DNA from: an uncultured Clostridia bacterium
GTDB lineage: Bacteria; Bacillota; Clostridia; Christensenellales; Borkfalkiaceae
Reading direction: 5' to 3'
NCBI GenBank assembly: GCA_947175515.1
Contig: CAMWNA010000002.1
Coordinates: 1-52,147 of the forward strand
DNA length: 52,147 nucleotides
In this document: piece by piece, positions 1 through 10,122 of the stretch
Position numbering within the stretch: position 1 is the first letter of the stretch
How the letters are laid out: each line of letters begins with the position of its first letter
Notes under the pieces: generated by a model
What the model was told of the DNA's origin: nothing
The model's input: only the letters and a program-made list of their open reading frames with translations
The model's database searches: none
Translations under genes and position numbers: made by a program

Positions 1-3
1 CAT
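1..3 (-). CDS. start codon of a gene running off the left edge (identity not visible; a site-specific recombinase would be expected at an ICE end)
   Basis: Minus strand reads TTGACT-N17-TATAAT (54..26), then AAAGGAG and ATG at position 3. Confidence 0.45.
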
Positions 4-25
4 AGCCCGCTCTCCTTTGCCTTAT

Positions 26-54
26 ATTATACTCATTTTGCACTGAATAGTCAA
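26..54 (-). promoter_or_regulatory. sigma-A-type promoter TTGACT-N17-TATAAT for the leftward gene
   Basis: -10 at 26..31 and -35 at 49..54 with a 17-bp spacer. Confidence 0.7.
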
Positions 55-56
55 GA

Positions 57-470
57 CTAATAAGCACGCACAATACTCTTTTTAACAAGCCGAAAGCCTT
101 TTCTGAAAATCATCGGCAGCGTTTCGACATTTAGCTCTCCGTCTTTCAACGATATTATTTTCACGCCGTTCTCCGTAAGAAAGTTTACTTCGTGCGTTAT
201 CTCTATCGGGTAATTGCCAAGCACTTCAAGTTCGGGGACTACCAACACATTAAATTCACGATACTTTGCCTGCAACCTTAAATTGTTGTATGTGAGTGCG
301 TCCATTGTTCCGCTTTCCAAAATCGTCCGTATTGCCGATAGCCCATTTGCTTTTGCGAACGCTGTCAACGCTTCGCTTTGGCTTTGCAATTCCGCACGAT
401 CCCCTACTACCGAACGGCAATACAATATTGCCTTCTTCGTTGTTTCTCTGCTTACTACTTGATTGTTCAT
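57..470 (-). CDS. stand-alone serine recombinase/resolvase N-terminal-domain-like protein, catalytic motifs degenerate
   Basis: AILYCRSVVGDRAELQSQSEALTAFAKANGL resembles the resolvase N-terminal domain; no DNA-binding or zinc-ribbon domain; SD AGGAGG upstream. Confidence 0.6.
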   Translation of the reverse strand: MNNQVVSRETTKKAILYCRSVVGDRAELQSQSEALTAFAKANGLSAIRTILESGTMDALTYNNLRLQAKYREFNVLVVPELEVLGNYPIEITHEVNFLTENGVKIISLKDGELNVETLPMIFRKGFRLVKKSIVRAY

Positions 471-484
471 ATACCCTGTCCTCC

Positions 485-531
485 TATAAAAAATAAAAGA
501 GCGTTTGACTGCCTTTGCAAATCAAACCCTC
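485..531 (-). terminator. terminator/attenuator hairpin in the leader of the resolvase-like gene
   Basis: GAGGGTTTGA/TCAAACGCTC stem (one mismatch) followed by TTTTATTTTTT, directly before the SD. Confidence 0.6.
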
Positions 532-575
532 TATGTTACCCAACGGATTAAATGATTTCCTATTCAACTGCAATC

Positions 576-604
576 ATTATAGCATTTTTATTTCACTTTG
601 TAAA
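576..604 (-). promoter_or_regulatory. promoter TTTACA-N17-TATAAT for the resolvase-like gene
   Basis: -10 at 576..581 and -35 at 599..604. Confidence 0.65.
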
Positions 605-628
605 GGGGTACAGGGAAAGTTTTTATAA

Positions 629-660
629 AAAATGGGGCTTTCAAGTGAAAGCCCCATTTT
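629..660 (-). terminator. intrinsic terminator at the 3' end of the large operon
   Basis: 14-bp perfect inverted repeat AAAATGGGGCTTTC-actt-GAAAGCCCCATTTT followed by a T/A-rich tract. Confidence 0.8.
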
Positions 661-666
661 CCTTTG

Positions 667-975
667 TTATGCGGCTTTCAGTTCGTTCCTATGCCTATTC
701 AAGCAAACGCCGACATCAAAATTATTCCTTATAACGCTACGAATTTTATCTTCAATGCCGTTTTCAACCGTTGCCGGACAAGATATAATCGCCCACATTC
801 CCGCTTCCTCGTCATACCTTGTCAAATCGCCTGCGCCGTCCGCATAAACCCTTTGCAAATATTCCTGCCCATGTACGACTTCAAAACCCTCGCTTACAAG
901 TTCTTTGTTTTCGTTACACCTGCTACGCGGATAATCTGCTATCGTAAAATTATGTTTTTCAATTGCTTTCTTCAT
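667..975 (-). CDS. hypothetical protein
   Basis: ORF; internal ATG at 975 is preceded by GGAGGGGG, so it is preferred over the 1017 start. Confidence 0.65.
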   Translation of the reverse strand: MKKAIEKHNFTIADYPRSRCNENKELVSEGFEVVHGQEYLQRVYADGAGDLTRYDEEAGMWAIISCPATVENGIEDKIRSVIRNNFDVGVCLNRHRNELKAA

Positions 976-985
976 TCCCCCTCCG

Positions 986-3900
986 TTAAGCAACTTCCGC
1001 TTCGTCCTCGTCATCATCTTCGTTGAGTATTTCTACAATAGGTTTTGTTTCCGTATCTTCGTCCAAGACTATCGGCGTTTCCTGCTTGCCCAAGTCAAGT
1101 TCCGCATCTATCGCCGCAAGCTCGTTACGCAACTGCTCTGCTTCTTCTGCCTGCTCAAACGGCTTATCTACTTGCTCTTTTGCCGCCGCCAAATCTTCTT
1201 CGATACTTGCCTTTTCTGATTGTGAGCGGCGCATTTGAAGATCAAAATCATCCAAACCGTTTTCCAAGCGCATAATTGTTCCCAAACCGCTATCAGATAT
1301 TGCAATATCATACTCGCCTGCGCCTATTAGTTTGACTGAATATGTGTCGCCCTTTTTTGCTTGCGGAACAATCTTGAATCCTTTTATAAATCCAACAGTT
1401 TTACCAACATACTCGCCCGACTTTACAACTCGAATCAACAACGCACCCGCATCTTTTCTTTCTTCGTAGCTGTTTTTGCCGATACGAATTAAATCCTTAT
1501 CATGTTCGTTACGAAGTTGAATATCGTCCTGCAAGTTCTTTATTTTTACTTCACGAGCGTTTATTCTTTCGGGTGCGTGATAAATCTGCGCCTGTAAAGC
1601 ATATCGGTTATCACGGTAAACTTTTTCCAAATCGCTCAACTGTCCTAACCGTACCTCGATTTCCATTTTCCTCTTGATTTTCGGGTTGTCGGAAGTTATG
1701 GCTTTTATTTCGGCAAATGACAATGTTGCATCGTCAATATCTTCCGCAACTCTTACCGATAAATCGCCGCGGTTGATTTGCGATATAAACCTTTGCTTCG
1801 TTTCCAAAATCTGATATGAGTACGCATCGAATGTACGCTTCGTAACATAGGTAAACAGAAATACTTCTTTGTTCTCGTTACCCTGTCTTACTATGCGCCC
1901 CTCACGCTGTTCCAAGTCGCTCGGTCTGAACGGTGTGTCCAAGTGATGCAACGCTATTAACTTGTTCTGAAAGTTTGTACCCGCACCACACTTTTCGGTA
2001 GAGCCGAGAAACACTCGAACTTCGCCGTTCCTTACCCTGTCGAAAATATCTTGCTTCTGCTGATCGGTTTTGGCTTCGTGAACGTAGGCGATTTCTTCTT
2101 CGGGTATTCCGCACTCGATTAGTTTGCGCTTAATATCGTTGTACACATCGAAGTCCTGTTCAGGCTTATAATCGCCGTACATTTTCTTTGGGGTTGACAT
2201 ATCACAGAATACAACCTGCGTACAACGCTGTTCTGCCGTTTCCGACCAAATTTTATAGATATTATCTACACAACGGTTAATTTTACTGTTGCTATCGTCG
2301 GGTATCGTCGAATCAAAGCATCTCGGATCAAGCGCAATCATTTTGCCGTCATGGGTAACGCATAGCATATTATCTTCCCACGGCTCAACCGCACCCGCCG
2401 ATATTTTCTCTGAACGTTCAACTATCTGATCGTTCAATTCCAATATCGTGTCCGTCGGCTCTAACTGCTCAACAATCTTTTTTGCTTCCGGCACGGGCAA
2501 GTTCAGCATATCCGCCGTTTTAACGTCTGCGAAACTGCGATACATTTTCAAGAGTTCGGGCAAGTTCGTAAACTTTGCAACTCTCGTCCTCGTCCTATAA
2601 CCCTGACCACTTGGCGCAAGCTCTAATGCCGTTATCGTTTCAGTATATAAAGCCGCCCACGAATCGAAAAATTGTAACCCGACTTCCCTTAAACCGTTTC
2701 TCTGCAAATAGGTCTGCAACGTGTACATCTCTACAAGTGAGTTACTTATAGGCGTACCTGTCGCAAAGACTACACCCCTGTCGCCGCCGCGCACTTCGCC
2801 TATGTATTCGCACTTCAAGTCCATATCCGATGAACGTTGCGACATTGCTCTGCTTATGCCTGAAACATTGTTCATCTTCGTAAAGATAAACTTGTTCTTG
2901 TACTTATGCGCTTCGTCTACGAATATATAATCTACGCCCAAATCCTCAAACTGCAACAAATCGTCTTTCTTTTCTGCACTCGTCAATTTTTCAAGCTGCG
3001 CTCTTTTATTTTTTAAGGTGCGTTCCAAGTCTTTAATACGCAATCTTTCGCCCCTTTCATCTTTTGTCTGACGAATACCTATCTCAATTTCGGCTATTTC
3101 TCTGTTCAGTCTTTCTTCCTGTCTTTGCCGTGAAATGGGTATCTTCTCGAAACTCGACATAGCGATAACTACCGCATCCCAATCGCCCGTTGCCACCTTT
3201 GCGACGAACCTTTTACGGCTCGTCTTTTCAAAGTCTTTCTTTGTTGCCATAAGCACGTTGGCGTTTGGATATAGAGTTCTAAACTCGTTAGCCCATTGAA
3301 CGACCAAGTGATTAGGCACAACGATTATAGGCTTCTTTGCCGTACCGCACTCTTTGAGCTTCATACAGGCTGCCGCAATCTCGAATGTCTTTCCTGCGCC
3401 TACCGAATGATGCAGCAATACGTTGTTGCCTTGCAACATTCTCGCAACTGCATCTTTCTGATACGGCTTCAAGGTAATTTCGGGATTCATACCCGGAAAC
3501 TCTAAATAGCTTCCGTCGAACTGTGGTACAACCGTTGTATTGTATATTTCGTTGTATTTATTTACAAGGTGTTCTCGTCTTTGCGGCTCGTCGAATATCC
3601 ACCGCTTGAACTCGTCGTATATCTTTCTTTGCCTTTCACGAACTGCGACAGTCTCTTTCTTGTTCGTTACGCGCTTCTTCTTGCCGTCCTCCTCAACCTC
3701 GTCCGTTATTGTCGGTGTTTGCTGATTAAGGCAACGCTCGAATACCTGAAATGCGTCCATTCTCTCTGTTCCGAATACGGAACGCGCTTTTACGCTTTGA
3801 CGCATCCATGCAGGTCTGTCAACCCGCCATTCGCCCGTTATAGCGTTAAACACAACTTCAACGTAGTTGGTATAAGCCGGATTAACATCAAGTAGTTCGC

Positions 3901-6799
3901 AAATGAACTGCTTATAGTATTTTGTATCAACCCAATTTACGCCGATTTTGACAGAAATATCATTTGCTTCCAACGGCGCGGGCTGTGCAAGCCGCAAGGC
4001 TTCCACATTCCTTTTGAACGCATCGTTATGTTCGGCAATCCATTCCGCTTGTTCTAACTTTTTACGGACATTTCCCGACAAATATTCAGATGCGTCCTCC
4101 CAACCCAAGTACGGATCATTCTCGTCCATTACGCACTTTGCAGGATTACGGTAAACCTTATCGCCAAGTTCTTCCACAACCTCGTCATAGGTCTTTCCCG
4201 TCAACTGCTCGATAACGCGCAAGTCAACCACGCCGCGCTCGCTCTTACAAACGTTAAGCGCGTCCATCACGCTGTTACAATGCGTAACTCTCTGATACGG
4301 CTTTATTGTGCGTTTAGAGAAAATGTCCGTCTTTTCCGCTGTGCCTGTTTTTTCGTCTACTTTCTCTATGGAAATCAACAAAGCATAATCGGCATCTTCA
4401 CGGAACAGACTGCGGTTGAGTTTGGAATTGACTATGCCGTATGTCTTAACGAACTTATCATACTCACGGTTAAGCGTTCTCTGCTCGTTTCTCAAAACCT
4501 CGTCTGTACAGTTTTCAAGCTGAACGCTCAATACCTTTCTTACCTGTTCGCGCAAACCGATAAGCGCACGCATACGATCTATATTCGTTCTCGAAATATC
4601 CCTTGCATACAGCGTGTCCTGCTCTCTCTGATACAGCGTATTTCCGATAAAGGTATAGCAATAATTCTTTAAGTCCTTGTGTTCTTCGTCAATCGGCAAT
4701 TCCGCTTCCGCAACCGCTTGTCCGACAGGCACAGCTTTCTTTTCGTCATACACGCTTTCGGGCAGCATAGCAACCGCATCTGCAATCGCTTTGCCAAGTT
4801 CCCTATCGTCGGGTAAAAGTTCAGTCTCGTCATCGCCGCCGTACATTGACTTATGCTGTACCATTGTGCCGAGCAACATTTCGGGGTGTTCGATAAAGTA
4901 TTGGTTGACGGGAACGCCGTTATCGTCAACGCCAACGTTAATCCAACTATCCTTTGCCTTTTCAACGATTTTATCTCGTTTCTGAAAGAACAAAATGTCT
5001 GCCGTTACTTCCGTTCCCGCACTCGTCTTAAACGCATTGTTCGGTAAACGGATTGCGCCCAACAGTTTTGCACGGTTAGCTATATACTGTCTTACATCGC
5101 TGTCCTTTTTGTCCAACGTTCCTTTGGTTGTAATCGCCGCGATAATTCCGCCCGGTCTAACCTTATCTAACGACTTCGCAAAGAAGTAGTTATGTATGTA
5201 AAAGCCGAATCGGTTGTATCTTGGATCGTGTACTTTGAACGCGCCAAACGGTACGTTTGTAATTACACCGTCGAAAGAGTTATCAGCAAAATTCGTTTTT
5301 TCAAAGCCCTGAACTTTGACTTTCGTTTCGGGGTACAGAAGATTTGCGATATTTCCTGTTATCTCGTCAATCTCCACGCCGTATGTTTCTTTTGCGTTGA
5401 ACGTGTCGGGCAACAGTCCGATAAAGTTTCCGATACCCATTGCAGGTTCAAGGATTTTACCGCGCTCGAAGCCTATGCGTTTCAAGCCCGCGTATATGCC
5501 GTCTATTACCGTCTTGGGCGTGTAATGTGCCGACAACACGGACTCTCTTGCCAAACGGTATTCGTCCGTATCAAGTAAATCCAAAAGTTCGTGATACTCT
5601 TTGTTCCATTCAGGCTTATCAGGATCAAACGCATAAGCAAGACCTCCCCAACCAACGTACTTGGAAAGAACGCGCTTTTCTTCGTCCGTTGCAATTCTGC
5701 CCGCCGCACGGATTTCGTGCATCAGCTTTATTGCTTCTACGTTCTGACGAAAACGTGTTTTTGCGCCTGTGGCATATTCAAAGTTCTCGTCTGTTAATCG
5801 GTAGTTGTGTACGGCTGATACACTACTTCCGCCAACACCGTTTCCTCGATTGTATGTTCGGCTTGACGAAGGCTCTGCACTCTCAATAGGAAGCTCGAAG
5901 TTGAGTTGTTCGCTTCCGACGTCTTTTCCAACTGCGCCCGCAAGCTCATCGCCTGCTTCTGTATCGCTGTCAAGTGCTGTGAGAGTTGCCCCGTCATCAA
6001 CAATATCTGATACTCTCTCGGATACTCCGCTTTCAGATATTCCCGACGCAAGTTCCCATAACGAAAGTTGCGAATAGTTTCTTGTTTCATTGTTATCTTC
6101 CTCCAAACGAAAACTTTGCTTTGCCGTTTTCTGCCGTTCTTTTTCTTTCTTCTTTTCTTCCCGTGCCTGTTCTTCTTCGATTATCGCTTCGCGCAAGCCT
6201 TCCGATATTTCCAAGACTTCCATACAAAGCCGGAAGTTCGTATCGTCATCAAACGGTAACGGGGCTATATTTACGCCCTTATTGCCTGTGTAAGTTGCCA
6301 AACATTGCGTTACGCCCTCGGTTAGACAAGCAAGATATTCTTCGGTGTATTCATCGGTGTCGCCGTCGGCAACGTGTTCCTGACAATACCGATACACCGC
6401 TGCTTGCACTTCGCTCTCGCCATTTTTCGGAACGCCGAATAAAACGTTTTGCCGATTTATACAATTACTCAACTGACTTTCACGCATTTTGTGCTGTACG
6501 CCGTGATAACGCTCACTACCATATGTCTGCGAAATATCAAATACATACACTTTGCGATTTGGTCTGTTTTCGTCGTAATAAACAATACCGTGTTCGCCGC
6601 GTTTTATTCTGCGGTTGTCTTGGTCGTGCCAATCGTCAAAAGTTTTACATACCGTTACGCTCGGTCTCGCCGCATAAATCTGAACGCCGTTCCAAAACGA
6701 TATATGCGGATTGTTTGTGAGAAAAGCGTAAAAGCCCGCCAATCTTGCACCGCTTTGAAAGATGCTGTTTATTCTCTCACTTGCTTGTTCTGCTCTCAT
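986..6799 (-). CDS. giant ArdC-like / N6-adenine methylase / SNF2-like helicase fusion (ICE helicase-methyltransferase family)
   Basis: ArdC-like N-terminus (LTNNPHISFWNGVQIYAARPSVTVCKTFDDW...RGEHGIVYY); YVGWGGLAYAF; MTase motifs EPAMGIGNF and TNVPFG; Walker A VGAGKT; DEAH in DYIFVDEAHKYKN; C-terminal REGRIVRQGN. Confidence 0.9.
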   Translation of the reverse strand: MRAEQASERINSIFQSGARLAGFYAFLTNNPHISFWNGVQIYAARPSVTVCKTFDDWHDQDNRRIKRGEHGIVYYDENRPNRKVYVFDISQTYGSERYHGVQHKMRESQLSNCINRQNVLFGVPKNGESEVQAAVYRYCQEHVADGDTDEYTEEYLACLTEGVTQCLATYTGNKGVNIAPLPFDDDTNFRLCMEVLEISEGLREAIIEEEQAREEKKKEKERQKTAKQSFRLEEDNNETRNYSQLSLWELASGISESGVSERVSDIVDDGATLTALDSDTEAGDELAGAVGKDVGSEQLNFELPIESAEPSSSRTYNRGNGVGGSSVSAVHNYRLTDENFEYATGAKTRFRQNVEAIKLMHEIRAAGRIATDEEKRVLSKYVGWGGLAYAFDPDKPEWNKEYHELLDLLDTDEYRLARESVLSAHYTPKTVIDGIYAGLKRIGFERGKILEPAMGIGNFIGLLPDTFNAKETYGVEIDEITGNIANLLYPETKVKVQGFEKTNFADNSFDGVITNVPFGAFKVHDPRYNRFGFYIHNYFFAKSLDKVRPGGIIAAITTKGTLDKKDSDVRQYIANRAKLLGAIRLPNNAFKTSAGTEVTADILFFQKRDKIVEKAKDSWINVGVDDNGVPVNQYFIEHPEMLLGTMVQHKSMYGGDDETELLPDDRELGKAIADAVAMLPESVYDEKKAVPVGQAVAEAELPIDEEHKDLKNYCYTFIGNTLYQREQDTLYARDISRTNIDRMRALIGLREQVRKVLSVQLENCTDEVLRNEQRTLNREYDKFVKTYGIVNSKLNRSLFREDADYALLISIEKVDEKTGTAEKTDIFSKRTIKPYQRVTHCNSVMDALNVCKSERGVVDLRVIEQLTGKTYDEVVEELGDKVYRNPAKCVMDENDPYLGWEDASEYLSGNVRKKLEQAEWIAEHNDAFKRNVEALRLAQPAPLEANDISVKIGVNWVDTKYYKQFICELLDVNPAYTNYVEVVFNAITGEWRVDRPAWMRQSVKARSVFGTERMDAFQVFERCLNQQTPTITDEVEEDGKKKRVTNKKETVAVRERQRKIYDEFKRWIFDEPQRREHLVNKYNEIYNTTVVPQFDGSYLEFPGMNPEITLKPYQKDAVARMLQGNNVLLHHSVGAGKTFEIAAACMKLKECGTAKKPIIVVPNHLVVQWANEFRTLYPNANVLMATKKDFEKTSRKRFVAKVATGDWDAVVIAMSSFEKIPISRQRQEERLNREIAEIEIGIRQTKDERGERLRIKDLERTLKNKRAQLEKLTSAEKKDDLLQFEDLGVDYIFVDEAHKYKNKFIFTKMNNVSGISRAMSQRSSDMDLKCEYIGEVRGGDRGVVFATGTPISNSLVEMYTLQTYLQRNGLREVGLQFFDSWAALYTETITALELAPSGQGYRTRTRVAKFTNLPELLKMYRSFADVKTADMLNLPVPEAKKIVEQLEPTDTILELNDQIVERSEKISAGAVEPWEDNMLCVTHDGKMIALDPRCFDSTIPDDSNSKINRCVDNIYKIWSETAEQRCTQVVFCDMSTPKKMYGDYKPEQDFDVYNDIKRKLIECGIPEEEIAYVHEAKTDQQKQDIFDRVRNGEVRVFLGSTEKCGAGTNFQNKLIALHHLDTPFRPSDLEQREGRIVRQGNENKEVFLFTYVTKRTFDAYSYQILETKQRFISQINRGDLSVRVAEDIDDATLSFAEIKAITSDNPKIKRKMEIEVRLGQLSDLEKVYRDNRYALQAQIYHAPERINAREVKIKNLQDDIQLRNEHDKDLIRIGKNSYEERKDAGALLIRVVKSGEYVGKTVGFIKGFKIVPQAKKGDTYSVKLIGAGEYDIAISDSGLGTIMRLENGLDDFDLQMRRSQSEKASIEEDLAAAKEQVDKPFEQAEEAEQLRNELAAIDAELDLGKQETPIVLDEDTETKPIVEILNEDDDEDEAEVA

Positions 6800-6817
6800 T
6801 ATCCCCTCTGTCTTTTC

Positions 6818-7342
6818 TTACTCGGCTTCTGCACTCACATACTTTTTTTGTTTCTCGTCATAGACAAAGCCGCCGTCGCCCCACAGCTCACGATAGAGCG
6901 TAATTGCATCTTGACTTAACCGCTCGTATTTTTCGCTCTCAACTTCATAGCCGCCGTAAAACACCTTATAACCTGCCGCCGTAGCCGAATTGTCGCAGTA
7001 CTCATATCTCACGCTGAAATCGGGTTGCGCTTCCGATATTGCCTGTGCAATCTTCTCAGCCGTATCGTGCGAATCAAAGTAAATCAGATTACCGAGCGTG
7101 GGCGGGTTGCCCTCGCCCTCAAAGTATATCTGTGTATTCGACGCACCGCGTATCGTTCCCCACTTTTCCAAGCACTCTTGCTCGTTGTGTTCGTCCTTGA
7201 CAGGAATTATTTTCGCAAAGTCAATTACCTTATCGCTGTCGCTTTCGGGATCAGTCTTTAATATGCTCTCGATATACTCTTTTATCTGCGCATTGTAGTC
7301 GCCCGTGATACACAGTAAATTGCCCATTGTATCTTGTTTCAT
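6818..7342 (-). CDS. YubB/Api92-like ferredoxin-fold-domain protein
   Basis: Layout 'CLEKWGTIRGASN...FYF(T)...' and C-terminal GGYEVE; weak family recognition. Confidence 0.5.
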   Translation of the reverse strand: MKQDTMGNLLCITGDYNAQIKEYIESILKTDPESDSDKVIDFAKIIPVKDEHNEQECLEKWGTIRGASNTQIYFEGEGNPPTLGNLIYFDSHDTAEKIAQAISEAQPDFSVRYEYCDNSATAAGYKVFYGGYEVESEKYERLSQDAITLYRELWGDGGFVYDEKQKKYVSAEAE

Positions 7343-7596
7343 TGCTCGTATTCCTCGCCCTGCATATCTATAATTTCTGACAGTATGTAACCGCGCAAAT
7401 CAAACAGCGACTCGTAAACGTCTTGTGTGAACTCGTGATTTTTTACAAGACGATAAGCGCAAAGATACTGCATGATAAGCGGGCTGTCCTCGAAGATTTC
7501 TTCGGGCGTTTTCGCCGTTTCCGTTTCTTTGAAAATGCGGTATTCTTCTTCCACGCTTTTCAGCACTTCGGCTTTATAGTCAATCTGTTTTTTCAT
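7339..7596 (-). CDS. small DUF3848-like protein (paralog A)
   Basis: IDYKAEVLKSVEEEYRIF...EEIFEDS; similar to ORFs at 10673 and 14186. Confidence 0.55.
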   Translation of the reverse strand: MKKQIDYKAEVLKSVEEEYRIFKETETAKTPEEIFEDSPLIMQYLCAYRLVKNHEFTQDVYESLFDLRGYILSEIIDMQGEEYEQ

Positions 7597-7601
7597 TTCT
7601 G

Positions 7602-7844
7602 CTAATTCATCTCCGATTTTTCTTCAACTTGATAATCGTCTGCAACATCGTAAACCTCATGACCGCACGATATAAGCTGCAAGCCACATACAGGGCAACA
7701 TTCCTCATCGCAACCCGCATGATGCTGTTCCCCGAATTTTGCGGCGCAATCGTGGCATACTCCGTCAGGATTTCCCTCGTTCCAATCGCCGACATCGCCA
7801 ACCTTTATCGGATCGTATAGCTTTCCGTCAATTAAGTATTTCAT
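7602..7844 (-). CDS. small Cys-rich zinc-binding-like protein
   Basis: Start MKYLIDGKLYD; CHDCAAKF...HHAGCDEECCPVCGLQL. Confidence 0.6.
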   Translation of the reverse strand: MKYLIDGKLYDPIKVGDVGDWNEGNPDGVCHDCAAKFGEQHHAGCDEECCPVCGLQLISCGHEVYDVADDYQVEEKSEMN

Positions 7845-7845
7845 C

Positions 7846-8256
7846 TTACATCTCCAATTCTTTTTTGTTTGCCCGTTGCAACGCTTGGTTTGCATCGTAG
7901 GCATACAGACTTTCGCCGACATACGGATTTTGTCCGAACTCGTCAAGCCAATTCTGCAATTCGGTCTTGCTCATATACTTGAATCTATGCCGTGATGCAA
8001 GCTCGCTTTTGATAAAACTCTTTACGCCCTCAAACTCTTTCTTGGCGGTGGTCTCATCGTAGAAAAGCCGCTCTGCTTGCGGCATCTCGCCCTTTTGCAA
8101 ATTGCCGATATACCAAACATTTGCAACTTTCGATTTCAGAAGCGGCACGTCCGAAACGTACTCAAAGTATTCGTAACTTGTTTCGGCATAACCGCCTTTG
8201 GCAACGTCTACCGTTTCCCAACCTTTCTTCCACTTAAAGTTCAGCTTCACTTTCAT
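7846..8256 (-). CDS. hypothetical protein
   Basis: ORF in operon, overlaps the upstream gene. Confidence 0.6.
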   Translation of the reverse strand: MKVKLNFKWKKGWETVDVAKGGYAETSYEYFEYVSDVPLLKSKVANVWYIGNLQKGEMPQAERLFYDETTAKKEFEGVKSFIKSELASRHRFKYMSKTELQNWLDEFGQNPYVGESLYAYDANQALQRANKKELEM

Positions 8257-9049
8257 GTTTTATTGCCTGTTCTACCGTTTTGCCTGTAAATTCTGCAAAC
8301 GCTTCTTTTGCATCGTAAAAGCCAAGCGATTCCCACAACTCGTTACCTTCGTGCGTTCCGTCAGCTTCGGGGTGTATGTTTCCGACAAGAATAAAGGTCT
8401 GTGCGGGTGAACAATGCTTTTTCATAAGCGTTACATTAACCGAAGAATCGGTTTTTAGCCGCGCCGAACACATAGTGGTATTTTCTATGCTTGCATATTT
8501 GATTGTCTTGCAATTATCGTCAAGCAATACTTCTTGCGGCTTTTCCCCGCTTACGCCCCAATCCTGTAAAACATAAAGCATTTCGTTTTGTTGATCGCCA
8601 AACGCTTCGCTTAATACGCCGCATAACGCATTGCTTTTATACGTTTCGTTCTCGCCGATTTCCAAGATGTAGTTATACGTTTCAGGCGAAAACCTAATCA
8701 AACAGATGCCTTTATGCTCTATTTTTTTGTTCTTGTTGAGTACAAAAACATCAGTAGTAAATACTTGATTTGCCTGCAAACGTTCTTCCGCATCGTCATA
8801 ATGGTTACTGTTATATTCCAAAGGAATCATATTTTTACCGTGTCGGCACTTAAAGTCATGGAACATATATGTATGCCAACAACTGCAATCGTCCGAAAGA
8901 AAATGAACGGGATCAATTATTTGCTTAATACCGATTTTCTTGTTTCCCCTGAAAAAACTGTCTCCGACTTGGTAACGCACTCTGCCCATATATACAAAGT
9001 CTTTACCTTCAATTAACTTCTTTTCTTCAACTTCCTTTCTTGTTAGCAT
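8234..9049 (-). CDS. hypothetical protein
   Basis: 271-aa ORF, GGGAGAACAATG start context. Confidence 0.7.
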   Translation of the reverse strand: MLTRKEVEEKKLIEGKDFVYMGRVRYQVGDSFFRGNKKIGIKQIIDPVHFLSDDCSCWHTYMFHDFKCRHGKNMIPLEYNSNHYDDAEERLQANQVFTTDVFVLNKNKKIEHKGICLIRFSPETYNYILEIGENETYKSNALCGVLSEAFGDQQNEMLYVLQDWGVSGEKPQEVLLDDNCKTIKYASIENTTMCSARLKTDSSVNVTLMKKHCSPAQTFILVGNIHPEADGTHEGNELWESLGFYDAKEAFAEFTGKTVEQAIKHESEAEL

Positions 9050-9058
9050 TGTTCTCCC

Positions 9059-9748
9059 TTACATCTCAGGCTCGTCAGGCTCACGCTCTTTTTCCGCACA
9101 GCCGCTTGCGCCGCCCGTCCAACCCGCCTCAAGTTCCTCGGCGATCTTCTCTGCTTCGGCATTTGCTACGCCGAGAAAATTGTATCTTTCCCAACGGCAA
9201 CGTTCGCCGTCAGCGCAAAAGTAACCGTAACAAGCATTACCCGACGCACTTGGTTTTACACCGAATCCCGACTGTACACGAAACAACTGATATTCGGGCT
9301 TGCGGTATTTCTCGCATAATTTATCAAGCGGAATAATACAAACTTTGCCCGAATTGTCCAACGCACCGTCGGCAGGTGCTTCATACATTGTTCTGCAACA
9401 GTCCGCTTTCGTAAACTCACTTAATCCCTTGTCTGCCAATACCGCGTTTATAGCTTTAATGCGTTTATCACATACAATAAGGTCTTTTTGCAATTCCTGT
9501 TTACAGTCTTTGAGATACTTTTTTTGATCTCTTATAAACTCGCCGACTTTTTGATCAATGGCTTTTGCATCATTTAAGGTTGTTTCAACAAGTAAGTTTT
9601 CATTCGCTTCGTCATAACCAACGTAGAAATTGCGAAGTTCCTTCCCGTTTTTATCGTACAGATGCGGGTAGGCATTCTGCATTTTGTTGACTTGTACAAT
9701 GCCGTTTTCGTCTTTGAGATTGTCTAACTGCTTATTTATGAAAATCAT
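9059..9748 (-). CDS. hypothetical protein
   Basis: 229-aa ORF with SD. Confidence 0.7.
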   Translation of the reverse strand: MIFINKQLDNLKDENGIVQVNKMQNAYPHLYDKNGKELRNFYVGYDEANENLLVETTLNDAKAIDQKVGEFIRDQKKYLKDCKQELQKDLIVCDKRIKAINAVLADKGLSEFTKADCCRTMYEAPADGALDNSGKVCIIPLDKLCEKYRKPEYQLFRVQSGFGVKPSASGNACYGYFCADGERCRWERYNFLGVANAEAEKIAEELEAGWTGGASGCAEKEREPDEPEM

Positions 9749-9756
9749 GTTCCCCC

Positions 9757-10113
9757 TTACATTTCCGCTTTGGAAGTTTGTTCGCCGCTCATTCTAATAC
9801 GTTCTTCTTCCTCGCGTTCCAAATCTTCGTCAAGCGGCTCATAGTTCTCAACGTAGTTCGTATAATAGTTGACATCAAAACCGCTTTCATCTTCCAAAAC
9901 ATCAGAGACTTCTTCGCGGCTTACAAGTTCAGTGATTATCTCATCGGTATGCTCACGCGCAAACTGTTCGTCCTCGCCAAAATTTTCATATTGCGAAATC
10001 CAATTACCGTATGTAGAATGGCTTGTACCTTCTTTTATAATCGCATCTGCAATTTCTTTTATCTTGACTTGTTCGGGCGAAAGTTGTTCCGTCTGCTTGT
10101 TATCTAAACTCAT
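9757..10113 (-). CDS. hypothetical acidic protein
   Basis: 118-aa ORF in operon. Confidence 0.6.
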   Translation of the reverse strand: MSLDNKQTEQLSPEQVKIKEIADAIIKEGTSHSTYGNWISQYENFGEDEQFAREHTDEIITELVSREEVSDVLEDESGFDVNYYTNYVENYEPLDEDLEREEEERIRMSGEQTSKAEM

Positions 10114-10122
10114 AGCCGTCCC

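Noticed and set aside
5986-6720. 244-aa plus-strand ORF
   Set aside because: Antisense of the giant helicase fusion; no domain pattern. The same applies to most plus-strand ORFs before 45 kb.
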